A stretch of 30,023 nucleotides of DNA. It comes from Candidatus Stahliibacteriota bacterium (GTDB lineage: Bacteria > Hydrothermota > Tepidihabitantia > SM23-42). Shown in pieces: positions 6,946 to 14,720 of this stretch; positions within the stretch are counted from its first letter, which is position 1, and every line of letters starts with the position of its first letter. A program made the position numbers and the translations under genes. The stretch spans positions 1-30,023 of the forward strand of contig JAUWLY010000005.1 in NCBI GenBank assembly GCA_030613445.1, in the 5' to 3' direction. Below the pieces are notes generated by a model. It saw nothing but the letters and a program-made list of their open reading frames with translations, was not told where the DNA came from and made no database searches.

Positions 6946-9848
6946 AGGATTTCATAACAAAACTCTCTGAGAGAACCGACGAATTCGGCAATCACTACCA
7001 TAAGTACCGGCAAGCAGTCCAGCGGCATCTCAGTCAACTTATTCAGAGATTGGAGGACAAAAAGCGACGTGATGCGATCCACATCCTTCACCCGGCTTAT
7101 GATTTCGGCACTGAACTGAACATCGTAGCCAGTATTGCCCGCGATGTTGAAGAAAAACTGCGTTTCGTGGGCACCTATTTTGCACTGCATTTCTTGCTTC
7201 TCAACCGGCAAGCTATTGATCTCTTGAGAATGGATGTTTTAGCATCCCAGGTCGACAGATTACCCATCTACAAAAAATTCATGCTCACCGCCGGAAATAA
7301 CTTCCGCATCCTCACGGTAAACTATATCAAACAACTTCTTAACATCTTTATCGATAAAGAAACCTGTCCTGATTACGTAATCTTGGGGGTCGGGACAAAA
7401 TCTGATCAGGACGATATCGATGTCGGCATTATCGATGATACGCAGGGTGACCGGATGAAGTTTAATCGCGCTATTGCCCATATTAGCCAGGAGATGGTGA
7501 AATCCGCGATCACCTTTCATTTCCACCTATCAGAACATATCGGCGATAGCTACTATTCAGCATCGATCAACGAATATAAGAAAGCTCTCAAGCATGAAAT
7601 AAAGGATTTTGTCATAATCAACGAAATGCTCAGTGCGGCCGTTATTAGCGGAAGCGACCGATTATTCAAAACGTACCAGAAGGAGATTATCGGTCGATAC
7701 TTCTATCACAAAGATGGTGATAACCGATATCATGAAGGGTATTTGAGAGGGATAAGTGGCGAGGTTCATTCCCTGCTTGCTCGACCGATAAGTCCAACGT
7801 GCATTAATTTCAAAGAAGACGGCTTACGCGCAATAAAGAGTATTATCTGCGCGCAGAAGACCGTTTTCAATATAGAACGCGTCAATGCCTGGGACATTAT
7901 CGACCATCTGAAAATTGCCGATCCCAAAAATGACTACGTTTATGGCGCGCTTGAGAGATCACTAACATTTTTTGAGATCTTCCGGTATCTTTATCAATTA
8001 TTCGTCACCCAGGATGAAGAAATAATATTCGACGACAATGCTCTGGATAATATCCGGCGTGTCGCAAAGATACTCGGCTACCGAGACGTTGGAAGATGCC
8101 GCGCCGAAGAACATATCCTTGTCCACTACTATGAGCATATCCAGAACATAAGGACTGTCATACCTCAGCTGGTCGACGATATAAAAGAACATTTGAGATC
8201 GACATCGACCTTTGCTCCCATGATGTATCCTGACTATATAGGCAACATCGCAGAGGATTTCATCAAAAAGTTCAGGTTTTTTAAAGGTACATCGTTCTGG
8301 TACGATATTCTCGATAATTTCAAAACCGAACAGTTTGTCATCAGGTTTGTCAGTGATCTCAATAAATTACCAGCCCGGAAGCGAACGAACATAATTGAAT
8401 TGTATTTCGAATCCTTCAAGTACGACCTGTATTCGCTCATCTACCTCATAACAATTTTAGGCAAACACAAAAGCAGTTTTTCAATCTTTGAAGATTTAAA
8501 TATTCACTTCATGAAGAATGTAGAGTCTATCCCGAGCGTTGTTAGAAACCTTGCTTATGTTTTCAACAATTTTCCATCGCTCATAAATCGTTACATCGCA
8601 TTAAATGATGAACCAGCACTCAATTTTTATCTAAGAATACTTGAGAAGAAAATATTTGAAAAAGATATCGCAAATATTGTCAGTCAACTGAAAAGCTTGA
8701 TCGGCATTCATCTCTCGAGCAGCCAATTCTTCAAGAGATTCTTTATGAGGATTCTCAATAAATACCCTGATTCAATAAGACTCTTGGACGCCCCTGAACA
8801 ACTCCAGGAATTCGCGGACGGCATCTATAGTGACGTAAGCTCTATGCCAACTTTCAAAGAACGTAAAGAGAAGCTGGGCGACTACTATGATTGTGAGATG
8901 ATGCGGGTTGGTATCAAAACCCTAAGTGGCGCTCCGGTTGAAGAAACCAATGCCGAGTTTACTGAGTTCTCAGATCGATATATACTTACGCTCTTTGATA
9001 TCTGCCGCCGCGATGTCGACACCCAGTATAGAAAAAGACTGATCACCGATGATTTGCTTGCGATCTTCGCCGCGGGCGGTCATGCCCGAGAGCAAGCGTA
9101 TGATGACGATTATGACATCATCGTATTGCTCAAGTCCAAAGATCCTCAGATCCTCAAATACAGCAATAAAATCATCACCAAGATGAATACCGAAATCATC
9201 CAGCGTGGAACAATCCCCCATCATCGATTCACAGATTATTTTGGCAGATTTGTCGTCCTCTTAGAAGAAGTTGAGCAACTACTGGCTGATGAACGCGATG
9301 ATATCTTTATCGAGAAATCGCAAATGCTCGGAGCTCGTCTTGTCATAGGTTCTCATCGTTTTGAAAAGGAATTTCACCAGAGGGTAGTGAAACCACACAT
9401 CTTCGACAAAAAACAGGAATATATTTCACAGATGGTGGGTGAAATTACCTCACGCCACAGTTCAAACGATGAGAAGATAACAGAGATAGAACGTGATATC
9501 AAAGAGAGTGTCGGTGGACTGAGAGATGTGGAAATGATAATGCTAATACTCAAAGCCAAATTTGAAATAACTACGCCGGTGAATTCTAAACTTTTTGATC
9601 ACGTTGTCCAACATCAGAAAAATCTCAGAAAAGACCTTCACGATCTAGCACAAGCCTTTAACTTTCTCAAGACCCTCCGCGATACTTACCGTCTCACGGC
9701 TGGAGCTTCTGACATAATAGTAACCGAGGCTTTAGACGGGTCTGCACAAATCATGGGTTTTCGCAGTAATAATGATCTATTTGACGCTTTCAAGAAAACC
9801 AAAGAAAAAGCAAAGACAGCCATCGCAAATTTACTCGCAAAAATATAG
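6942..9848 (+). CDS. GlnE/GlnD-like protein with two nucleotidyltransferase domains
   Basis: A 968-residue protein with a duplicated layout like glutamine-synthetase adenylyltransferase GlnE. The first nucleotidyltransferase motif is ILGVGTKSDQDDIDVGII (147-164; acidic pair D158/D160, short loop), followed by a helical domain (about 270-410). A helical linker (410-640) precedes a GlnE-like stretch (640-690, CEMMRVGIKTLSG) and a canonical second motif, GGHAREQAYDDDYDIIV (712-728), then DIKESVGGLRDVEMI (852-866), matching the conserved GGhRDhE helix of GlnE and GlnD. No HD or ACT domain is present, and no glutamine synthetase or PII gene is in the window. Length is near GlnE (about 950). It overlaps the small nucleotidyltransferase by 4 nt. 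Substrate and even reaction are unknown; it may modify a protein by adenylylation or uridylylation. Confidence 0.7.
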   Translation: MKDFITKLSERTDEFGNHYHKYRQAVQRHLSQLIQRLEDKKRRDAIHILHPAYDFGTELNIVASIARDVEEKLRFVGTYFALHFLLLNRQAIDLLRMDVLASQVDRLPIYKKFMLTAGNNFRILTVNYIKQLLNIFIDKETCPDYVILGVGTKSDQDDIDVGIIDDTQGDRMKFNRAIAHISQEMVKSAITFHFHLSEHIGDSYYSASINEYKKALKHEIKDFVIINEMLSAAVISGSDRLFKTYQKEIIGRYFYHKDGDNRYHEGYLRGISGEVHSLLARPISPTCINFKEDGLRAIKSIICAQKTVFNIERVNAWDIIDHLKIADPKNDYVYGALERSLTFFEIFRYLYQLFVTQDEEIIFDDNALDNIRRVAKILGYRDVGRCRAEEHILVHYYEHIQNIRTVIPQLVDDIKEHLRSTSTFAPMMYPDYIGNIAEDFIKKFRFFKGTSFWYDILDNFKTEQFVIRFVSDLNKLPARKRTNIIELYFESFKYDLYSLIYLITILGKHKSSFSIFEDLNIHFMKNVESIPSVVRNLAYVFNNFPSLINRYIALNDEPALNFYLRILEKKIFEKDIANIVSQLKSLIGIHLSSSQFFKRFFMRILNKYPDSIRLLDAPEQLQEFADGIYSDVSSMPTFKERKEKLGDYYDCEMMRVGIKTLSGAPVEETNAEFTEFSDRYILTLFDICRRDVDTQYRKRLITDDLLAIFAAGGHAREQAYDDDYDIIVLLKSKDPQILKYSNKIITKMNTEIIQRGTIPHHRFTDYFGRFVVLLEEVEQLLADERDDIFIEKSQMLGARLVIGSHRFEKEFHQRVVKPHIFDKKQEYISQMVGEITSRHSSNDEKITEIERDIKESVGGLRDVEMIMLILKAKFEITTPVNSKLFDHVVQHQKNLRKDLHDLAQAFNFLKTLRDTYRLTAGASDIIVTEALDGSAQIMGFRSNNDLFDAFKKTKEKAKTAIANLLAKI

Positions 9849-9859
9849 TCGAATTGTCA

Positions 9860-9900
9860 AAACCGAACAAACTGGGAGCAGGTACTTAGTTGTTCGGTTT
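9860..9900. terminator. Hairpin between convergent genes
   Basis: A perfect 11-bp inverted repeat, AAACCGAACAA (9860-9870) and TTGTTCGGTTT (9890-9900), with a 19-nt loop. It sits between the end of the GlnE-like gene and the end of the convergent TPR-like gene. There is no long T-tract on either side, so termination is plausible but not certain. Confidence 0.5.
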
Positions 9901-9949
9901 CAACAAGCTCATCGGATAGGTTCTTCAGTCTCAGTCAGTAATTCAGCCA

Positions 9950-10777
9950 TCAGTATTTATATATATTCTCGCCCTTCTTTAGTTCGTAAAGATGCACCTT
10001 AGCCTGAGCTGAAGAACTGGAGTTCGGTTTTTCTTCCATGACCTTTTGGAAAATCTGTGCGGCGTTTTTCCTGAACCTGGCATTCTCGGTTATTTCATAT
10101 AAGACCCGGTATAAATATCCGAGCTCAAGCATGGCCACAACATACTCATCACTGGTATTGTACTTTGTCACGAACTCCTCCCACATCTTCAACTCTTCGG
10201 TGATCAATGGAACCGAATCATGCCACGGAAGATTATTCATACGAAGGATATGTAAAAGACGATGCGATGCTTTTGGTGCAAACTTCGTATCGCTGAAATC
10301 CTCAAGAATTTCCATATAAGCATCACCAGAATAGTACCAGATATTGTATCGTTCGTTGTAGAGAAATCCACCAAGCGTATCAGCATGACCTATCTTGACT
10401 GCTAATTCCTCTTTAGACATACCATAATAGTAAAGTGCTTCAGCAAGGTATTCTGACCACTTGAAATAATCGATGAATGTTTCAAAAAGTATAGATGCTT
10501 TGTCGAATTCTCCCTGGTCAAAATAGCCCCGGGCAAACATAAAAAGCCTATCTTCAGCAACTTCTCCATCAAAATCAATCAGGACGCCACTTGATAGTTC
10601 ACCCACTATACTATCGACTCTAATCCTTACCCGACCGTCAATATGACCGATTATTTCAATAATATCACCGGTATTTATAACCCTTGTTTTAAGATCGCCT
10701 TCATAAAATAAGACATTATCAACGATAACCACGCCTTGGTTGGCAATGATAAACAAAAGAACCCATAGCGAGATCAT
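9950..10777 (-). CDS. Exported protein with SH3-like and TPR-like regions
   Basis: A 275-residue protein that begins with a hydrophobic signal sequence (MISLWVLLFIIANQG). Residues 20-70 are beta-rich with the look of a bacterial SH3 fold (TGDIIEIIGHIDGRVRIRV). From about 75 onward it is built of amphipathic helix pairs resembling tetratricopeptide repeats (RLFMFARGYFDQGEFDKASILFE-type spacing, split here only for naming), as in YbgF/BamD-like envelope proteins. It likely acts in the periplasm as a scaffold. No lipobox cysteine is present. The start ATG 10777 lies 6 nt after a -10 box, so the message should be leaderless. It is convergent with the GlnE-like gene. Function unknown. Confidence 0.65.
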   Translation of the reverse strand: MISLWVLLFIIANQGVVIVDNVLFYEGDLKTRVINTGDIIEIIGHIDGRVRIRVDSIVGELSSGVLIDFDGEVAEDRLFMFARGYFDQGEFDKASILFETFIDYFKWSEYLAEALYYYGMSKEELAVKIGHADTLGGFLYNERYNIWYYSGDAYMEILEDFSDTKFAPKASHRLLHILRMNNLPWHDSVPLITEELKMWEEFVTKYNTSDEYVVAMLELGYLYRVLYEITENARFRKNAAQIFQKVMEEKPNSSSSAQAKVHLYELKKGENIYKY

Positions 10778-10783
10778 AGATTA

Positions 10784-10811
10784 AGTATATGCTACCTGCA
10801 CATTTAGTCAA
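10784..10811 (-). promoter_or_regulatory. Promoter of the TPR-like gene, leaderless type
   Basis: On the minus strand TTGACT (10811-10806), 16 bp, TATACT (10789-10784), then 6 nt and the ATG at 10777. Its -35 box is 3 bp from the -35 box of the divergent butyrate kinase promoter; together they make the palindrome AGTCAATGATTGACT. Confidence 0.7.
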
Positions 10812-10814
10812 TGA

Positions 10815-10842
10815 TTGACTTTAGATGTTTTTTTGCTATCAT
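10815..10842 (+). promoter_or_regulatory. Promoter of butyrate kinase, with a leader
   Basis: TTGACT (10815-10820), 16 bp, TATCAT (10837-10842). The predicted transcript starts near 10849, where an ATG at 10848 opens a five-codon reading frame (MTLYF, stop 10863-10865). The butyrate kinase ATG is 66 nt further on with its own Shine-Dalgarno. Confidence 0.6.
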
Positions 10843-10859
10843 AAATAATGACGTTATAC

Positions 10860-10897
10860 TTTTAGGAATTTTAGGCATTTAAATATTTTAGGCATTT
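10860..10897. repeat. Triplicated 12-bp motif in the butyrate kinase leader
   Basis: TTTTAGGMATTT occurs three times, at 10860-10871, 10869-10880 and 10886-10897. The last two are identical over 13 bp (ATTTTAGGCATTT). They lie in the untranslated leader between the promoter and the butyrate kinase Shine-Dalgarno and may be a regulator or RNA-binding site; nothing proves that. Confidence 0.55.
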
Positions 10898-10914
10898 GTG
10901 TTTACGGAGGTCAG

Positions 10915-11988
10915 ATGGACTTTATAATATTAATTATCAACCCAGGTGCTGGTTCTACACGAGTAGCGGTCTTCAAAAATGAACAAGCGCTCTTTGAAGA
11001 AAATATCCGGCACCAACCTGAAGAACTACTGTATTTCCCAAAGATCATTGACCAGTATGGATTCCGCCGGGATAAAATACTCTCTTTTTTAGAATCTAAA
11101 AATTTCGATCTCAGTACGCTGAACGCTACGGTCGGAAGGGGCGGTCCTTTTAAACCTTTAACCAGTGGTACCTATCTGGTCAACGATAAATTGATTGCCG
11201 ACATCAGAACTGGCAATTATCAATCCGAACACCCGTCTCTGCTCGGTGCAGTTCTCGCCAAGGAAATCGCCGACCGGCTCAAGATCGATGCTTATTTTGT
11301 TGATCCGGTCTCAGTCGATGAATTCTGGGAGCTTTCAAAATTCTCAGGACTAAAGGAAATAAACCGCAAAGCACTGAGCCATGCATTGAACGTTCGCTTC
11401 GTTGCCAAAAAAGCAGCCAAGGAAATGAATAAACCCTATAATGAATGCAACTTCCTCATTGTCCACCTCGGAACCGGGATAACCATCGCCGCTCATTTGA
11501 AAGGCAAACAAGTCGATTCATCAAATGCCAATGAAGACGGACCTTTTTCACCCCAGCGTACTGGCAGCCTACCAACAATGGGCTTGGCGAAATTTATTTT
11601 TGATGGAAAGTACCAGTACCGGGATATTAAAAAGAAACTCAATCGACAGGGTGGTTTGCTTTCCTATTTAGGAACTGATAATGTCGAAGAAATCGAAAAA
11701 CGTATATGTCAAAATGATAAACAAGCAGCATCAATATACGAGGCGATGATCTACCAGATCGCCAAAGAGGTCGGCGCATATGCCGTGGTTTTAAAAGGCG
11801 AGGTCGATGCTATTATCATCACCGGTGGTATTGCTCATTCTCAAAAATTTGTCGACCAGTTGAAATCCTGGGTGGGTTTCTTATGCCCAAAATTCTTTGT
11901 ATACCCGGGCGAAGGAGAGATGGAAGGTCTTGCCCAGGGTGTGCTGAGGGTTCTCCGCAAGGAGGAAGACGTTAATGTCTATACCTGA
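10915..11988 (+). CDS. buk: Butyrate (or branched/aryl acyl) kinase
   Basis: A 357-residue ASKHA-fold kinase that makes ATP and a carboxylate from an acyl phosphate, or the reverse. The phosphate-1 loop reads IINPGAGSTRVAVF (residues 7-20), the catalytic region contains ALSHALNVR and HLGTGITIAAH, followed by NANEDGPFSPQRTGSLP, and IIITGGIAHS marks the adenosine motif; all are typical of butyrate kinase, whose usual length is about 355. GGAGG at 10906-10910 fixes the ATG at 10915. No phosphotransacylase gene is adjacent. Its position directly before ior genes suggests the substrate may be an aryl- or branched-chain acyl phosphate from amino-acid fermentation, but butyrate itself is equally possible. 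Confidence 0.88.
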   Translation: MDFIILIINPGAGSTRVAVFKNEQALFEENIRHQPEELLYFPKIIDQYGFRRDKILSFLESKNFDLSTLNATVGRGGPFKPLTSGTYLVNDKLIADIRTGNYQSEHPSLLGAVLAKEIADRLKIDAYFVDPVSVDEFWELSKFSGLKEINRKALSHALNVRFVAKKAAKEMNKPYNECNFLIVHLGTGITIAAHLKGKQVDSSNANEDGPFSPQRTGSLPTMGLAKFIFDGKYQYRDIKKKLNRQGGLLSYLGTDNVEEIEKRICQNDKQAASIYEAMIYQIAKEVGAYAVVLKGEVDAIIITGGIAHSQKFVDQLKSWVGFLCPKFFVYPGEGEMEGLAQGVLRVLRKEEDVNVYT

Positions 11989-12005
11989 ATTTTCTCCAAT
12001 CTTAT

Positions 12006-12042
12006 TTTTCGAGTAAGCGAAGCGCAGCTGAGCGCATCGAGA
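12006..12042. repeat. GC-rich imperfect inverted repeat (dispersed-repeat type)
   Basis: The stretch around 12018-12038 contains GCGAAGCGCAGCTGAGCGC, an imperfect palindrome centred on CAGCTG, flanked by CGAG/TCGAG. It looks like a small intergenic repeat of the kind scattered in such genomes and could also serve as a weak terminator for butyrate kinase. No T-tract follows. Confidence 0.35.
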
Positions 12043-12051
12043 AGTTCATTA

Positions 12052-12271
12052 GATTTATCAGGCAATGCTCGATAAATCGAACCACTGCATCATCTCACTC
12101 ACCATATTGTAGTCGCTTGATTTATCAGGTAATGCGCGATAAATCGAACCACTACATCATCTCACTCACCATATTGTAGTCGCCTGATTTATCAGGTAAT
12201 GCGCGATAAATCGAACCACTGCATCATCTCACTCACCACATTGTAGTCGCCTGATTTATCAAGCAATGTTC
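12052..12271. repeat. 67-bp tandem repeat array with an internal hairpin
   Basis: Three full copies start at 12052, 12119 and 12186, exactly 67 bp apart, and a fourth starts at 12253 but breaks off after about 16-19 bp. Each copy opens with GATTTATC, an 11-nt loop and GATAAATC, a perfect 8-bp inverted repeat, followed by a 40-bp arm rich in CATCATCTCACTCACC. Copies differ at only a few bases. The array occupies most of the gap between butyrate kinase and iorA (11989-12318). No reading frame, spacer diversity or transposase is present, so it is a minisatellite-like or REP-like element and not a CRISPR. Confidence 0.85.
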
Positions 12272-12318
12272 TTTCTTTTTTGTCTGATAGAACAAATGAA
12301 TTTATTTTGAATTTTTTA

Positions 12319-12346
12319 TTGACTCAGGCTTAAATCTGGTTATAAT
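12319..12346 (+). promoter_or_regulatory. Promoter of iorAB, leaderless type
   Basis: TTGACT (12319-12324), 16 bp, TATAAT (12341-12346), then 8 nt and the ATG at 12355. No Shine-Dalgarno is present before iorA. Confidence 0.78.
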
Positions 12347-12354
12347 CAAAATCT

Positions 12355-14115
12355 ATGAAATCCCTCTTATCAGGGAATCAAGCCATTGCCCGCGGTGCCT
12401 GGGAAGCAGGTTGTCATGTTGCCACTGCATATCCAGGTACACCTTCAACTGAAATACTTGAGAATATAATAAAATATCCCGGAATATATACTGAGTGGGC
12501 AGTAAATGAAAAAGTTGCCCTGGAAGTCGCAGCTGGTGCCTGTTTTGCCGGTGCACGGGTTCTAACCGCAATGAAACACGTTGGGCTCAACGTTGCGGCT
12601 GACCCCATGTTTACCATGGCCTACTCAGGGATCAGTGCCGGTTTTGTAATTGTTACGGCTGATGACCCTGGTATGTGGTCGTCACAGAATGAACAGGACA
12701 ATCGTCATTATGGCAGACATGCTAAAATCCCCATCATCGAACCGTCCGATTCAAACGAAGCAAAACTCTTCACAAAACTTGGTTTTGATATTTCAGAAAA
12801 ATTCGATACCCCGGTCCTTTTAAGACTAACAACGAGGCTCTGTCATTCAACCTGTCTGGTCGAGCTTGGCAAAAGAAAAACCCATAAGGTAATAGGTTAT
12901 ACCAAAGATATAAGAAAACGCCTTGTCCTGCCAGCCCTTGCCAGATTGAGACATGTTGTCGTCGAAAAAAGACTGATTGAATTAGCCCGGTTCAGCGAAA
13001 CCTTCCCCTTCAATAAAATCGAATGGGGCAAGAAAACGTTGGGTGTCATCACTTCAGGTATCTCTTATCAATATGCAAAAGAGGTATTTCCTGACGCAAG
13101 TTTCCTGAAATTATCTTTTACTTATCCAGTCCCCGAAAAACTTATAAGACGATTTGCCCATCAAGTAAAGAAAATTATTATTGTTGAGGAAGGCGACCCA
13201 ATCCTAGAAAGAGAAATAAAAGCAATAGGGATAAAGGTTACCGGCAAAGCTGAAATCCCGGTGTGCGGTGAGCTGACACAAAGGATAGTGAGGGAGAGCT
13301 TTGTCAGGAAAACGAGGGCTAGAATAAAACCCTACAAAGTACCTGCAAGACCTCCTGTTCTATGCCCAGGCTGTCCCCATCGCGGCGTCTTTCACATAAT
13401 GAATAAACTGAAACTCACCGTAAGCGGAGACATCGGCTGTTATACTTTGGGCGCCTTACCACCGCTCAATGCAATGGATACCTGCATTTGCATGGGTGCA
13501 TCAATCACCAATGCTCATGGTTTAGAAAAAGCGCTGGGTAAAAGTTTCGGCAAGAAATTGGTGGCGGTTATCGGCGACTCAACATTTTTCCATTCTGGAA
13601 TTACTGGTTTGGTTAATGCAGTATATAATAAAGGAACTCTAAACCTGTTCATCGTCGATAATTACACAACCGCAATGACCGGTCATCAACCTCACCCGGG
13701 TACTGGTAAACTTGCCAGAGGAGAACAAGGGAAGCGAATACCACCTGAGGAGGTTGTCAAAGGATGCGGTGTTGAGTTTTTAAAAATCGTTGACCCTAAT
13801 GATCTGAAAGCAACCGAGCACGCGATAAAACAAGCTCTTGAGTTTGATGGCGTTGCTGTTTTGATATTCAGAAGACCGTGTGCTCTATTACTAAAACCAA
13901 GCCCGGCATACAGAATCGACCCTGATTTATGTAAAGGTTGTAGACTGTGTCTGCATATTGGCTGCCCTGCGATAAGTCTGAAATCTCCCAAAGATCGAGA
14001 AAAACCGCTTGCCGTGATTGATCCAACGCTCTGCTTCGGCTGTGGATTGTGCGCGCAAGTCTGCACTTATAACGCAATACTTGCGCCAAGAAAAACAAAA
14101 AAGGGCAAAAAATGA
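12355..14115 (+). CDS. iorA: Indolepyruvate:ferredoxin oxidoreductase alpha subunit
   Basis: A 586-residue fusion of both ThDP half-domains and a ferredoxin. The N-terminal part has YPGTPSTEILE and the KHVGLNVAADP loop of IorA. The ThDP domain shows CPGCPHRG, GDIGCYTLG, CICMGASI, IGDSTFFHSGITG and DNYTTAMTGHQPHPG. Two C-terminal 4Fe-4S clusters use C526, C529, C532, C537 and C560, C563, C566, C570. It oxidises aryl pyruvates from aromatic amino-acid transamination to aryl-acyl-CoA with reduction of ferredoxin. Length matches the family (about 600). The ATG lies 8 nt after a -10 box; translation is coupled to iorB by a 4-nt overlap. Confidence 0.92.
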   Translation: MKSLLSGNQAIARGAWEAGCHVATAYPGTPSTEILENIIKYPGIYTEWAVNEKVALEVAAGACFAGARVLTAMKHVGLNVAADPMFTMAYSGISAGFVIVTADDPGMWSSQNEQDNRHYGRHAKIPIIEPSDSNEAKLFTKLGFDISEKFDTPVLLRLTTRLCHSTCLVELGKRKTHKVIGYTKDIRKRLVLPALARLRHVVVEKRLIELARFSETFPFNKIEWGKKTLGVITSGISYQYAKEVFPDASFLKLSFTYPVPEKLIRRFAHQVKKIIIVEEGDPILEREIKAIGIKVTGKAEIPVCGELTQRIVRESFVRKTRARIKPYKVPARPPVLCPGCPHRGVFHIMNKLKLTVSGDIGCYTLGALPPLNAMDTCICMGASITNAHGLEKALGKSFGKKLVAVIGDSTFFHSGITGLVNAVYNKGTLNLFIVDNYTTAMTGHQPHPGTGKLARGEQGKRIPPEEVVKGCGVEFLKIVDPNDLKATEHAIKQALEFDGVAVLIFRRPCALLLKPSPAYRIDPDLCKGCRLCLHIGCPAISLKSPKDREKPLAVIDPTLCFGCGLCAQVCTYNAILAPRKTKKGKK

Positions 14116-14720
14116 AAAGAGACGCATTTGATATAGTCATCTGCGGGGTTGGCGGGCAAGGTATCATCCTAGCATCAAATGTGCTCTGTCACGCGGCATT
14201 TCTTGAAGGTTTTGACGTCAAGAAAAGTGAAGTGCATGGTATGGCTCAACGCGGGGGCAGCGTTATAACACATGTAAGGATCGACGATAAAGTATATTCA
14301 CCTTTGATCGAACAAGGAAATAGTGATATTGTTTTAGCTTTTGAAAAATTAGAAGCCATGCGCTACATACACTATTTGAAAAAGAACGGCACAGCAATTG
14401 TCAATGATCGTGAAATACAACCGATGAGCGTTCTGACTGGTGCAGCTTCATACCCGACAAACATAAAAAGTAAACTGAACCAACACGGCAAGATCTATTA
14501 TGTCGATGCAAAAAATGTCGCTCTAGAGCTGGGTAATATCCGCACAGTAAATATCATACTTTTAGGTGTCCTTTCCTGTTTCTTGGGGTTTAAGAAGAGA
14601 TCGTGGAAAACAGCAATCCGTAAAAACGTAAAAAAGAAATTCGTTGATCTAAACCTCGTCGCATTCAGCAAAGGTGCCTCTCGGTTAACAAACACGTTTA
14701 GTATTAAAAAGGAGAAGTGA
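14112..14720 (+). CDS. iorB: Indolepyruvate:ferredoxin oxidoreductase beta subunit
   Basis: A 202-residue subunit of the gamma-type (POR/KOR gamma-like) fold. It has VICGVGGQGIILASNVL at the N-terminus and KSEVHGMAQRGGSVITHVRI, the classical IorB motifs. It completes the IorAB enzyme. It starts within the iorA stop (ATGA) and ends within the start region of the BON-LysM gene. The product and partner are clear; aromatic specificity is inferred from the family. Confidence 0.9.
   Translation: MKRDAFDIVICGVGGQGIILASNVLCHAAFLEGFDVKKSEVHGMAQRGGSVITHVRIDDKVYSPLIEQGNSDIVLAFEKLEAMRYIHYLKKNGTAIVNDREIQPMSVLTGAASYPTNIKSKLNQHGKIYYVDAKNVALELGNIRTVNIILLGVLSCFLGFKKRSWKTAIRKNVKKKFVDLNLVAFSKGASRLTNTFSIKKEK

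Noticed and set aside
6205..9848. AbiEii-type toxin-antitoxin pair
   Set aside because: The small protein has the nucleotidyltransferase motif, but its partner is a large GlnE-like enzyme and not an AbiEi-type regulator.
12052..12271. Possible CRISPR array
   Set aside because: The repeated unit is continuous, without unique spacers, and no cas gene is nearby.
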